From NCBI GenBank assembly GCA_907164885.2, contig OU015495.1, forward strand, positions 208,040,560-208,104,559: DNA of 64,000 nucleotides, given 5' to 3'. The stretch is from Dolomedes plantarius. Its lineage: Eukaryota; Arthropoda; Arachnida; Araneae; Dolomedidae. The first letter of the stretch is position 1. Each line of letters starts with the position of its first letter. A program made the translations under genes and the position numbers. Positions 36,216 through 47,985 of this stretch are shown here, piece after piece. The notes below the pieces were generated by a model. It searched no databases. It saw only the letters and a list, made by a program, of their open reading frames with translations, and was not told where the DNA came from.

Positions 36216-36880
36216 ATACTGTTCAAAATAAATAAGAACTTAGCCCAAAGTTATATGTAAAGGGGTCATATTCCCCTTTTTTATTTTAGTGATAAGCAAG
36301 TTTATAAAGAACTCTACTTTTCAATACTTCTTAGTTGATAAATCGTTCAATTTTTATTATGACATTATAAGAAAATATTGGTTTCTTTTCAGAATTTTGA
36401 ATGTGGATTCTAGCTTAAGATTGAAGTCGTTTTGGAAGACCAAAGCTGACTTGAATTCATAACTTGTGTAAGTTTAACTTTTTTTTTTCTCGACATATAC
36501 TTTTGTTTTCAGCAGTAGACTCGTGGCCAAAATTACTGTTTTTAATATTTTTTAGATTTATTTTGAACTTTAATTTAAATATTTCTATGAAAAAACTATA
36601 AAAATATTTATTAAAGAACTAAAAATTTCAAATTAATATTTTAACTTATATGCTAATCTCAACTTTCTCATAAATGTTGGTCTCAATAATTTGTGGATTG
36701 AATATTAATTTACTTTATTTATTCTTTTTTAACTGTGAAGCTTGTTGTTAAGGTTTTAGGTGAGTGAGAAAGTGCAGTCCAGGGATTTAAGTTAACATGA
36801 TGACTCTTGTGAGTCTTTTTAACTCTTGCTGAAAAAGAGGTTTATATTATAAAAGTATAAAATGCCAAGGTTTATTTAGA
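36216..36880 (+). repeat. Tandemly duplicated exon/intron-like unit, copy 1
   Basis: The unit begins CAAAATAAATAAGAACTTA and contains, in order, GAAAATATTGGTTTCTTTTCAG (an acceptor-like site), about 84 bp, a donor-like GTAAGTTTAAC (~36467), and another acceptor-like TTTGTTTTCAGCAG (~36502). It ends near TAAAATGCCAAGG. All these landmarks recur in order at 36996-38285. Coding potential is not conserved between the copies. Confidence 0.6.
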
Positions 36881-37033
36881 AAATATAAAATCTGTTCATT
36901 TGTAAAATCTTCATTAAAAATGTGAGAATTTCCTCAATAACTGATTTATAAGCTATTTGTTTTCAAGACTTTTAGAGAGTATTTAGTTGTCATGTTGTGC
37001 AAAATAAATAAGAACTTACTGGTCCAAAGTATA

Positions 37034-37442
37034 GATGTGCCCCCCCCCCCCAACTTAACTTGAAATAAATTAAAATGTTAATAGAAGTTCAGTTAAATCA
37101 AAAAATTGTAGAAAACTTTTAAGAAAGTTGGTTTTTTCCCATTTTTTTCAAACTGACACTGAAAATACCGATTATGTCTTTAGCCCTAACATAGTTTTTA
37201 ACAATGATATGATCCATAACAAAAATTCAATGCTACATTTTTTTTTCTTCTTTTATTTATATTACATTTATTTTCCTCATTGTATAACTTTTTGAATACT
37301 ACTCAAACCAATTCTATTGTTACTCAATTTCAAAAAATCATATTTCAAATTTTAAGGATCGATCGGTAGTCAATGCGCTGAGAAGGACCCTAGCTGAATT
37401 CAATTTGTATCCGTCCCAAATGTTAGAAGCACGCTACGCCTA
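37034..37442. mobile_element. 409-bp insertion with 14-bp target duplication
   Basis: The 14 bases TGGTCCAAAGTATA occur at 37020-37033 and again at 37443-37456, and the sister unit at 36216 lacks everything between them. That is the signature of an insertion with target duplication of the length produced by LINE/SINE-type retrotransposition. The insert has a C12 run near its left end and no recognised coding sequence or pol III box. Confidence 0.6.
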
Positions 37443-37500
37443 TGGTCCAAAGTATACATGTAAGGGGGTCATACTACCTTTTTTATTTCACTGATAAGCA

Positions 37501-37622
37501 AATAGACGAGTGCTCTGCACTAAAACGTTTTACTGATCTTGTTGAGAAGTATTGGAGAGCACGTGCACTGATGGCATAGGTGCTATTTTTGGTAGTGTGT
37601 GGCATTTGTAAAATAAATAAAT
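37501..37622 (+). mobile_element. Short SINE-like insertion with (AAAT)n tail
   Basis: The insert is absent from the sister unit, ends in an (AAAT)n tail, and is flanked by AAATAG (37500-37505 and 37623-37628), a possible short target duplication. It includes a GTGCTCTGCAC/AGAGCACGTGCAC stem-forming pair. No A or B box was seen, so it could be the 3' end of a LINE-mobilised sequence. Confidence 0.55.
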
Positions 37623-38443
37623 AAATAGTGAACTCTGCTTTTCAATGCTTCTTGGTGTCACAAATCACTCTAATTTTTATTAATGGCATTATAAGAAAAT
37701 ATTGGTTTCTTTACAGAATTCTGAAACTGGAATCCATCTTCACCTCATTGTGATTTCCATGAAAAGATTCCACAACTCACTTGGCAGTGTGCTCGATTCA
37801 TAATCTGTAAGTTGATTTTAACCTCACTGAACCCATTTTTTTTTTAATTCTCTAAATATCCTTTTTTTTCAGCAGTGAACTTGTGGGCAAAATCACAAAG
37901 TTGTGAATATATTTTTTTAAAATTTATTTTTTGTACTTTAAATTTGAATTTTTCTATGAAAAACCATAAAAAAATATTTTTATTACATAATTCTTAATTA
38001 ATAAACAACTCAAATTTTCAAATTTCTCTTTGTATATTTTATACGCTAATCCGAACATTCTCATAAACTTTGGTTGCAGTAATTTGTGGATTGATATTGA
38101 TTTCCTTTATTCATTATATTTTTAACTGGCAAGCCTGTTATTAAAGTATTAGGTATGTCTGAAAGTGCAGTTCAGGGACTTCAGTTAACCGGGACTCTTG
38201 TGAAAGTCTTTTATCATAACTGCTTACCAAAAAAAATTTTATATTTTTATATTATAAAGATATAAAATGCCAAGGGTTATTTTACTCTTGATAGTTAATG
38301 TTAAAAATTTTTTAATTTAATTATCAGAATTCCATGAGAAGTAGTTAGAGGTTCATTCATAATTCCTTACAGAAGTAATAATAATAATAATATTGCTTTT
38401 AGATGTATTAGATTATTCGTTGATGAGCTAATAGGTAGTTGAA

Positions 38444-39465
38444 TGTCATTTGGAATACTAACTTCTGCCTAGTATTTAATTTTTTTATTATTTCATTGTC
38501 AAATTTTGGTGGAGATCTGTCACATAAAATATATTTTTGTGAGCAGCTGTTATTATAAAGTGTAAGGATAAGGACAGTAAAAAAATATTCCAAAATATAT
38601 TATTTAGGTTCAGTTAATTATTAAACAATTGTTGACTATAATAACGTTATGTTTGCAAGTGTGTAGGTTTTTTTTATGGTGTATTATTTGGTTTATCTAA
38701 ATTAAGTTGAAAAATGATGCAAGCATACAAAGATTGACTGGCTGTCAATGTTGAGTGCAGTAGCATAGATTATTTTACAAAGTGCAATAAAATACTTTTA
38801 ACTTTTCAAACCGAACTTCTAACCAGAATTTAAAAAAAATTTTAATAAAACTTTTAAAATTGAAAATATTTTCATGGATCTAAAGAATGGAACATAACAC
38901 CTGTATTGTCAACTAAGTCATGGATAAAAGATGCAGCCCTAAAAGCAAAAGGCCTGGTTTCTGTATACTTTTATAATAATCATGTTACAACAGTATACAG
39001 AAACCAGGTTTTTTGCTTTTAGAACTGAATCGTTTATCCATGAATTTGTTGACTATACGGGTTTTCTATTCCATTGTTAAGATCTGTGAAAATACTCTCA
39101 TTAGCAAAATATTTTAAAAAAATTTAAATTTGGGTTAGAAGCTTGGTTCAAAAAGTCTAAGTGTTTCTTCACGCTTTATAATATAATCTATGCCATTTCA
39201 CTCAACATTGACAGCTAGTCAATATTACCCACCTCATTTTTCAAATCAACCTAGACTAATCAAACAATATATCATAACAATTGTTTAGTAATTACTGAAT
39301 CTAAATAGTATATTTTGAATAATTTTTTACTGTGGTTATCCCTAATAACAGCTGCTCACAAATAAAAAATATTTTATACTCAGATCTCCACCATAATTTG
39401 ACAATTAAGTAACAAAAGATATGCTCTATTAAAATACTATGCAGAAGTTAGTATCCCAAATTACT
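38444..39465. repeat. Long palindrome 1, ~500-bp arms
   Basis: The left arm 38444-38969 and right arm 38992-39465 are diverged reverse complements with a 22-bp loop. Landmarks pair in mirrored order: CTGGTTTCTGTATACT/AGTATACAGAAACCAG at the centre, then TGGATAAA/TTTATCCA, CACTCAACATTGACAG near the middle, GTGAGCAGCTGTTATTA and GGTGGAGATCTG further out, and TGGAATACTAACTTCTGC at the outer edge. No frame is conserved. Confidence 0.85.
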
Positions 39466-39468
39466 TTC

Positions 39469-40272
39469 TACCACAATTTTTGTAAAACCAATTACTGTGA
39501 AAGCTACATCATATAATAAATGTTTACTTTATTCATTATTATAGTAATAGATTAGTTGTTAAAGAGTATTCACCCTTTTCACTAAATTTCTGAGTACAGA
39601 AGACATTCAATCCTGTCAATTATATGATTAGTTATTACAGATATAAATAAAGTAGATTAGAATGCCTTGATAGAGTACAATAATTGAAAGCTGACTGAGA
39701 GACTTGTTTAGAATAACAACAAAATTTTCTCTTCACTATCGAGAATCACTCTCACATTGAAAGTAAAGAAACACAAGAATGAAGATTGAATACTATATAA
39801 AATCTTAAATTTCTAAATCTGACCCAGCATCTGTATTAATGCTCTCTATGGCATGTTGTAATCAAATTTAGAAATTTAAGATTTTGTATGCTAATGTTTT
39901 ACGTAGCATTCAATCTTTATTTTTGTGTTTCTCTACTTTCAACAGCATTATTGTCAATAGTGAAGAGGAAATTTTGGTGTCATTCGAGACAAGTCTCTGA
40001 TTCAGCTTTCAATGTTGAGCTGAAATTATGCTCAACATTAAAAACTTATTATTGTACTCTTATCAAGGTAATCTACTCTATTTTATTTATATCTATAATA
40101 ACAAATTAATCGACATGGTTGGATTTTCTACTGTACAGAGAGAAATTTAGTGAAAAGGGGAATACTCTTTAACAAATATTTTATAACTATTTTCTATTAG
40201 TATATTTATTTAATGAAGTAAATATTTATTACATGATGTAGTTTTCACAGTATGTAATTGGTTTTACAAAAA
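39469..40272. repeat. Long palindrome 2, ~350-400-bp arms
   Basis: The left arm 39469-39822 and right arm 39862-40272 are diverged reverse complements with a ~40-bp loop. Centre pair AATCTTAAATTTCTAAAT/AAATTTAGAAATTTAAGATT; further pairs include GAGACTTGT/ACAAGTCTC and ACCACA..TTTGTAAAACCAATT with its complement at the outer edge. It starts only a few bases after palindrome 1 ends. Confidence 0.85.
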
Positions 40273-40493
40273 AAATGTGGTAGGAATTTACTTCTTGGAA
40301 GTAGTTATCAATAAAATGACAACAGATTTAAAACTGCACTCATGTGTTGGGTGCTGTTTTATATCAAGTTTTTTAAACCCCTGTCTCAGAATTTATATTT
40401 CCTAATTGGATTTATTTAATTCTACTTTATCAACAATGAATTTTTTCAACTACTTTCAACAATCAACTATTTTTACAACAATAAATTACCCTT

Positions 40494-41078
40494 TAATGTA
40501 TGCAAAAAATAATTTTCTTATCTGCAGAGCATTTACTAACTCTACATCAAAAAATAATTTAAATAAATTCTTCTTTTGATTAATAAATTATATCAGGGGA
40601 TGGGAGTCATTTTCCTTTCACATAAATTTATGAACTGATTTTCTCTTTCTTTTTTTTCCCTAGATGCTGTAAAGATGGAGCCAGAGGTACAGCGAAAGGA
40701 TCCTGTTTTATAGAAATTGTGTAAATGTGCTATGTACTTTCTAAATAAACTATTTTTACTTTAAACCAGCTCTTTTCTGTATTTAAAAACATGTTTCTAT
40801 AATTAATTCTCAAAATTGCAATAGAAGATATTACTATCATAGTACTATTTTTGAGAAATATTACTATCATAGTACTATTTCTCAAAAATAGTACTATCAA
40901 GTGTTGGATAGTGAATGTCCAATATAATATAAAAGAAAATATTTTTTAAAAATGACTTATAAGAATTTAATGAATTACTCTTTAATTCACAAAACTATGC
41001 AAAAAATAATTTTCTTATCTGTAGAGCATTTATTAACTCTACACCAAAAAATAATTTAAATAAATTCTTCTGAGCAAG
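40494..41078. repeat. Direct repeat pair (~85 bp) and a small inverted repeat
   Basis: TGCAAAAAATAATTTTCTTATCTG...AAATAAATTCTTCT-type sequence occurs at 40500-40577 and again at 40997-41071. Between them, TATTACTATCATAGTACTAT and its complements form a small palindrome at about 40828-40905. Confidence 0.8.
40664..40760 (+). CDS. Possible 3'-terminal exon with AATAAA
   Basis: A strong acceptor (pyrimidine run TTCTCTTTCTTTTTTTTCCC then TAG at 40661-40663) precedes a short open stretch. In one frame it reads AVKMEPEVQRKDPVL and stops at TAG 40711-40713; in another it reads CCKDGARGTAKGSCFIEIV and stops 20 bases later. AATAAA at 40744-40749 gives a polyadenylation signal at the right distance. 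It may be the last exon of the gene whose earlier exon abuts the gap at 34053, but the phase match between the two is ambiguous and the protein is not recognised. The alternative is chance in an AT-rich intergenic region. Confidence 0.35.
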
Positions 41079-41582
41079 TTTTCACAAGCTCACAAAGATG
41101 GGTTTCATCATACACACTACACATTACTCAGGTTTGATGAATGTATCAAATTTATGTTTATAAAATTATCAAATTATGTTAATAAATTTTATACTGGGGA
41201 AGTACAAATTTTTTGGGTTAATTATTAAAGTCGTACTGTTTTACATACTATAATCTCATTCTAAATTTAAAAAAAACAAACTGGAACCTTAGATCGAATG
41301 GAAAGATGATTTAGATTTAATGGTTGGTATTAATGTTATCTTAACTTTCAAATTTGGGTAAATGTATCTTAATACAAAATGAGGTTTTGTTCTAACAAGT
41401 AAATTTTTAGGTAATAACAAAGATCAGTATTTGGTAATACCTAAAAATACATAAGGCAAAACTGGAAAGAATACTAGAAATATGAAGGCAAAAAAATAAT
41501 AATAATAAAAGTGAAAGGGTTGATATCAGAGGTTAATCGTCAATAAAATAAATAATAATAAAAAGCATATAAACAAAAGGGT
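41079..41582. other. AT-rich intergenic sequence
   Basis: Nothing recognised. Confidence 0.5.
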
Positions 41583-41599
41583 CCTACGCAAAACTTTGA

Positions 41600-41972
41600 A
41601 AAACTGCCGGCGGTCCGATTCTGGTAGAATGCTGGCATGATGCCCGGACCTACGGCACATTGCTGTTTACGAGATGGGTAGATGACGGTATGTCGACACC
41701 AATTATTGCTCCCGTAACCGGCCCGTCAACCTCCGGTTACGTTCCGGCTATCTGTCCGCATCGATGGCTTAATCGCGGCTGCCTAACGGTTCGCAGTCGG
41801 ATGAACGATGGCTCGAATCCTACCGGAAGTGGCCCAGCAGTCGACGGGGTAGTCGCGGGCGAGAGGACACAGCCGTGACGGAAACGATACTGACCTAATG
41901 CGCCGGCCCGGCAGTGGTGAAATCGGCTGGCCGGAACCTTCCGACCCCGGCCCGATGCCTCTGTGTTTGTTG

Positions 41973-41977
<5 letters not shown>
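41600..41977 (+). mobile_element. GC-rich tRNA-derived SINE-like element
   Basis: This GC-rich block stands out from its AT-rich surroundings. It carries an A-box-like TGGCTTAATCGCGG (41765-41778) and a B-box-like GGCTCGAATCC (41810-41820) with tRNA-like spacing, and runs into a long (TA)n tract that could serve as its tail. About 165 bp precede the A box, which is unusual for a simple SINE. The 82-codon-scale frames across it are not recognised. Confidence 0.45.
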
Positions 41978-42569
<592 letters not shown>

Positions 42570-43486
42570 ATGCCTCTGAAGGGCAACAAATCTGCAAAAG
42601 CTTTACGTATGATCAATACAGGTTGGTGTGGTAAGAAACATCTTGAAAGAAATACATCCGTTTTAGTTCCAAGAAATACTGACGCCAGACAGCAAAATAT
42701 TTTTTTTCAAATAAATATGAAGCAGATTCCAGTGATGATAACATTATTGTCAGTTTAAAAAAACTACAGAATTTGAAACTATAAAGTGCTCAACATGTGA
42801 ACAGAAAACTTTAGTCTTGCAATCTTGTGGTAAAGTTGGATTTTGAACTAATTTAAAAATGAATTGCAAAGCCCGCAATCAGGAAACTGCATCTTTGAAT
42901 ACTTCATATACATCAACAGATAATAATTCATCAGATGCAAATCTGCGAATTACAGAGGCTTTTTTACATATTGGTAAAGGTTTCTCTGCTATAGAAAAAT
43001 TTTGCATGGTGATGAATATGGCTCACTTTTCTTCTGCAACTTTTTCTAAGTGTTTAGATAAACTAAATGAAGCACAATCATTTGTCTGGAAAAATATTTT
43101 CACAGAAAGAAGGAAAAATTACGCATGGTTTGTATCTTTCACAAAATCATGTCTGTTTGGTGGAATAGGGCTTACTCGTGGCCATACATCTTTGATTGGA
43201 GTAGGGTGTGTTATTGATATTTTAACAGGTTATGTCATTGATTTTGAAGTTTTGAGTAAAATATGTCGATTATATAATGATGATAAAAGGGATCTAGATG
43301 AACATAGTGCTGAATTTGTGATATGTAGGTCATAAAACTGTGTGTAAGGAGCTAAACCATAGCGGATCATCAGATTCGCTGGAAATTAAAGCTGCTTCAA
43401 TTATATGGAAAAGTTCCTTTGTTTATGAATTTCGATATACCACTTTACTATCAGATGGTGATACAAAAACATTTAATCATTTATAG
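42570..43486 (+). pseudogene. Mutator-like (MULE) transposase relic
   Basis: The N-terminal part (ATG 42570, MPLKGNKSAKALRMINTGWC) is followed after a stop and frame change by the main block from 42859. That block includes IGKGFSAIEKFCMVMNMAHF, then RGHTSLIGVGCVIDILTGYV, and IDFEVLSKICR. Past a frameshift near 43330, SGSSDSLEIKAASIIW and TTLLSDGDTKTFNHL follow, ending in a stop at about 43486. These are successive blocks of a Mutator-like transposase family common in spiders. The segment before RGHTS, which should carry the first catalytic Asp, reads SFTKSCLFGGIGLT and has lost it. DGD in the last block probably contains the second. The C-terminal third is missing. Confidence 0.7.
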
Positions 43487-44444
43487 ACCAGTATATATAT
43501 ATAGAAAAGATGTTAAGCTAAAAAAAGGAAGAATGGTCCAAGTTGCTTCTAAGATTTTTATGCGAAGGAAAATAATTTGATAGTTTGCCATTCTGCATTT
43601 GTATATACAATTTTATTTTTATATCCACCTGGAATTATTTTATTTTTAATCAAAGTGTAATAAGTTTAATTTACAGCAATATTAACTCATAATAATTTTT
43701 TTTATCTATTTACAGCCAATCTTTAAAAAAAAATACAAATTTCTTGAATTATAACTTTTTGCTTGTACTCAGTCAAAAGTCTATAATTAACAGTAAAATA
43801 AGAATATATATACCTTCTTTAAGAGTTTTTACAGTTGCTTATGGCTATTAGAGTATGCATAAAAACGATTTTTCTTAAAAATGACAATTTAACAAAGTTA
43901 TGAGCAAATAAAATCTTTAAACGCGTTTATCTTAGTTTGGGTTTTTTTCAGATATTTCATGTCTTCAAAATGCTAAGGCATTTTTAAATATACATGAAAG
44001 TGTTTGAAATTTTTTTCGTTTGCGCATCATACTATATGTAAGATATTCAAATAGCGGATTTTTAATATTTTGAAAAGATTTTTAAAAAAAAATCATATGT
44101 ACAAAAACTAGTCATTTTTTCTGCTTTTTTCCACTTGAATATAGTTATTATTTTTTTTCTTTAAAACTATTGATATTAAAAAAATTCGCTAATTAAATCT
44201 GTTTAAACTATCATTACTGACCTGAAATAAAAAAAATCACGTGAAAAATTTAAAAAAAAAAATACTAGTGGTGTTTTGAAAACGGTGGTAAAATTGAACT
44301 TTTTTTAAATTTTGTAAAAAAAAAAAAAATTTATTTTTGAAACTTTTTTGGATTAAATTATTTGTATTTACTATTTACATAATAATATCCAAAAATATTT
44401 TTTTTAATGTTGGTAATTTTTTGTTTTTGTTTTGGATGCCGAGT
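43487..44444. other. T- and A-run-rich non-coding sequence
   Basis: No coding signal; many homopolymer runs. It could be the untranslated right part of the Mutator-like element, but no terminal repeat was matched. Confidence 0.4.
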
Positions 44445-44639
44445 TCCCTTAAAAGAACTGCAGCATAATTCGAAAAAAACTTTGTTTCCTACAAGAAAAA
44501 AAAAGAATGGACCTAAAAGATAAGAAATCAAAGGATAAACAAGGAAAAGGAAATTAAGATAAAAAAAAGAAAAGCATAAGGAAACAATAAAGGGAAAAGG
44601 AAAAGGCTAAGGGGTCCCTACAGGAAGGGGAAAATTAAG

Positions 44640-44938
44640 GATAGATGAAAAAGCAACACTAGTTAAAAAACAGAGAACGAATAAGCCTAATTATAGCTAT
44701 GATGATCTCAGTTCATTTGAAGATGATGAAAAAATTCCTCTACATGACAGCAGTGATGAAGATGATAGCTTTGATGAAAACGACGCTGAATGCCGTTTTT
44801 GTGGTTGTTTATTTTCAGGAGACAAACGGGGAGAGCAGTGGCGTCAATAGAAAAGGTGTTTCAGGTGGGCCCATGAAGATTGTGGAGCTGACGTACTTTT
44901 TATTTAACAATGTGAAAAGTTTGAATCTAAAAACATAA
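44640..44938 (+). pseudogene. C-terminal relic of a transposase with zinc-finger tail
   Basis: After a lysine-rich stretch, the frame reads SYDDLSSFEDDEKIPLHDSS, a strongly acidic linker, then a Cys/His cluster AECRFCGCLFSGDKRGEQWR. In-frame stops interrupt what follows (TAG near 44848, TAA near 44904), while the continuing frame still shows CFRWAHEDCGADV. Cys-X2-Cys ... WAHEDC is the PHD-like zinc-binding tail found at the end of many insect and arachnid DDE (pogo/Tigger-type) transposases. Only the last ~95 codons remain; the DNA-binding and catalytic parts are gone. The superfamily is inferred from the tail alone. Confidence 0.55.
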
Positions 44939-45425
<487 letters not shown>

Positions 45426-45850
45426 TTATATTATCATTTAATACAGAGGCTAGAAACCAATCACAGAATGCCGTTCGCCAGATATTCAGCTTAGAAAACC
45501 GATAAAAAGCTCTCTGATCGTGTATTTGTTAACCATTCCCAGAGCTGTTTTTTTGTGCGTGCATAGCGCGTCCGTTTTTTTGTGATACACGTACCGTTTC
45601 AACGATTTTTAGGGTTTTCGCATGCGCTGAGCATTTTGCAATGGAAAAAATGGGTGTTTCTATTTGAAAATTTCGCATTTCTGTACCTATAACCGTAACC
45701 GTGAGCGCCACTTGGTTGCCGTTCACAGAATCTCCAGCTCATACCTCTGAATAACTATATCCGAAATCTCATCTTGATCGGTTGAACGGAACAGTCCCTA
45801 GACGTCCATATATCGGCAAAGTTTCTTAATGACCACCCGTAATATATATA
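45426..45850. other. Intergenic sequence
   Basis: No gene supported. A 65-codon minus-strand frame (45529-45726) is not recognised. Confidence 0.4.
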
Positions 45851-47260
45851 CACTGCTGGCCACCCACATTGCAACACCAAGAAAGACAAGAGATATCACA
45901 ACAAAATTTATTTTGTAAATAAGATGTTGACCAAGTATCAAATGAGTAAATTTATAGACTTCTGTGAAGTGTGGTTCCTGCCAAAATCAGTAGCCAGAGT
46001 AGCCGCCATTGTTGGAGATCACCGCTGCCACACGCCTCGGCATTGATTCAAAGAGACTTTGGATGAGTTCTTGGGGTACAGCAGTCCAAGCAGCTTCCAC
46101 ACGTTGCCAAAGTTGATCTGCTGTGGCAGCTGGGGATGGAATCTGGGTCAATCGTAGAGCAACCATGGACCACATGTTTTCTATCGGCGAAAGATCCGGA
46201 GAGCGAGGCGGCCAGGGAAGCAATTCAATCTGGCGATTGACGAAGAACCGTTGGACAATGCGTGCCACGTGTGGTCGCGCATTATCCTGTTGAAATATGG
46301 CTGTGGGCAAGCCCTGAAGATAAGGAAAGACAACTGGCTCCAACACCTCGGAGATGTAGCGCTGGCTGTTTAAAGTACCGGCAATGCGTACTAGAGGTGT
46401 GTGAGAGTGATATCCAATACCGCCCCATACCATAATACCCGGTGCAGGACCAGTGTGGCGTTGCATAACGCAGCTGTTCAGCATCCTCTCTTCACGGTGT
46501 CTCCAGACTCGGATGCGACCATCGTGGTGTTGCAGACAGAAGTGTGACTCGTAAGTAGAGACAATTTCATTCTATTCTGCCGTCCGAATTCTTCTGTCAT
46601 CGCACCACTGGCGGCGGAGACGTCTGTGGTTCTGCGTCAAGGGTAGACAAAACAATGGACGTCTTGCGGACAGACCACTCTGCTGTAAACGGCGTCGAAT
46701 GGTACGCGCAGACACTGGATGATGCGTTACAGACTGCATGTGCTGTGCTATGGTTCGTGATGTGACTGAGTGATCCGTCACTGTCATGAGCACAATTTGC
46801 TTGTCATCACGTGAAGTGGTGCGCTGAGGTGGATGCGATCGAACACGCCGGTCCGTCGTACCCTCCTGCATCCAACGATCACATATCCGCATTACAGTTG
46901 TTTGGTTTCGTCCAACACGGCTACCGATTTCCTTGAAAGATAATCCACAATCTCGGTAGGCCACTATCCTTCCTCTGTCGAACTCGGATACTCGATCAAG
47001 AGATGATCGCTGTTTTCGAAGAGGCATAATTGATCGTTTTTTTTGAAAAAACCACAAGAAAAACACAATTGCCGAACTTGAAATCGTCGAAATCTCCAAG
47101 CCTTAAATAGCGCTTCGAAGTGGCGCTGCAGGCGCGCGTGATGTACGTCTGCGCTGAAATTCTAATCATTTGCATATCTGACCTCTTCTAATGCATGTTG
47201 TAAATTTCATGTTATTTGCATGTTTCCTTCAGGGTGTTGCATTTACAGTGGCCAGCAGTG
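45851..47260 (-). mobile_element. Tc1-type transposon, nearly full length, inactivated
   Basis: Terminal inverted repeats begin CACTGCTGGCCAC at both ends and match again at GCAACACC about 20 bases in. TA borders each end, the Tc1/mariner target. At 1410 bp, with a single transposase gene on the minus strand covering most of it, this is the most complete transposon in the window. Only point mutations separate the coding region from an intact frame. Confidence 0.95.
45987..47027 (-). pseudogene. Tc1 transposase (DD34E type) with stop and lost catalytic Asp
   Basis: From ATG 47027 (MPLRKQRSSLDRVSEFDRGR) to the stop at 45987 the frame spans 347 codons, the usual Tc1 length (~340). An upstream in-frame ATG at 47099 adds 24 residues unlike the family, so I prefer 47027. 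The N-terminal half has two helix-turn-helix blocks (GLSFKEIGSRVGRNQTTVMR and SARTIRRRLQQSGLS). A single in-frame TAG at ~46557-46559 stands where the family has Trp. Just after it, the first catalytic motif reads STYESHF with Tyr instead of the metal-binding Asp. The second Asp (IFQQDNARPH) and the Glu (SPDLSPIENMW) are present and 34 residues apart, so the family is DD34E. The frame is otherwise uninterrupted. Confidence 0.92.
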
Positions 47261-47985
47261 TATATATATATATATGGTATTTACATTATTTGTGGCAACA
47301 CACATGAATGTGTTCCCAGACATTTTTTTATCGTTTAAAATGAAAATTTTCTGTTGCTTAAGCTTTTATAAATTTAATTTTAATTTTAGTTGAGGATTTA
47401 CTTTAGCCTTTTGTTCTAAATCCATTTTAATTGTTTAATTTGTCTAAGTTTGGCTAAATAGGGTTTTAACTATAACTTAATTTTAAAATCATTATATTTC
47501 TATTATTTTCGGACCTGAGAGTTTTCAAGAACACAAAACACTAGAATGGTTCCCTTAATGGAATTAATTCTCTATCGTCATCTGGAGAATAGTTAGGAGA
47601 CTTCTCTTGGTTGAATTATTCGGAGATAATATGAGGGTGTTAAAAATGAAGGAAAATGGCGTAATATCTAGCAAATGTCGTTATGCGTGTTTAAAGAGTT
47701 ATCCTTTATAACAAGTCGGAAATTCTTTTGCTTATAACTATTTTCATTAAAGAGATGAGTCTTAGAAGTTTCCTGTAAAATGTTTCCTAATATCATTTAT
47801 GTGTAGTTTAATATAAAAATAATTCTTTTGGGGGTGAATATAATTTTATTCAAATCTTCTTTTTAGACTTTAAACAGAAGAGCCATAATATATTCTTATA
47901 ATACACAAGACCAAACAAAACAGCTATTTTACAAGATAAAAGTTTTTTTTCATTTTGCCAGAAAGTGAATAATCATTAAAAGAAA
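47261..47985. other. AT-rich spacer
   Basis: A short TA tract follows the Tc1 element at 47261-47275. Nothing else is recognised. Confidence 0.5.

Larger units (their letters stand above)
36996..38285 (+). repeat. Tandemly duplicated exon/intron-like unit, copy 2, with two insertions
   Basis: It repeats the landmarks of 36216-36880 (AAAATATTGGTTTCTTTACAG near 37697, GTAAGTTGAT near 37807, TTTTTTTTCAGCAGTGAAC near 37864, AAAATGCCAAGG near 38266) at lower identity. It is longer because of inserts at 37034-37442 and 37501-37622. Between the acceptor- and donor-like sites one frame reads 28 codons to a TAA. Confidence 0.6.
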
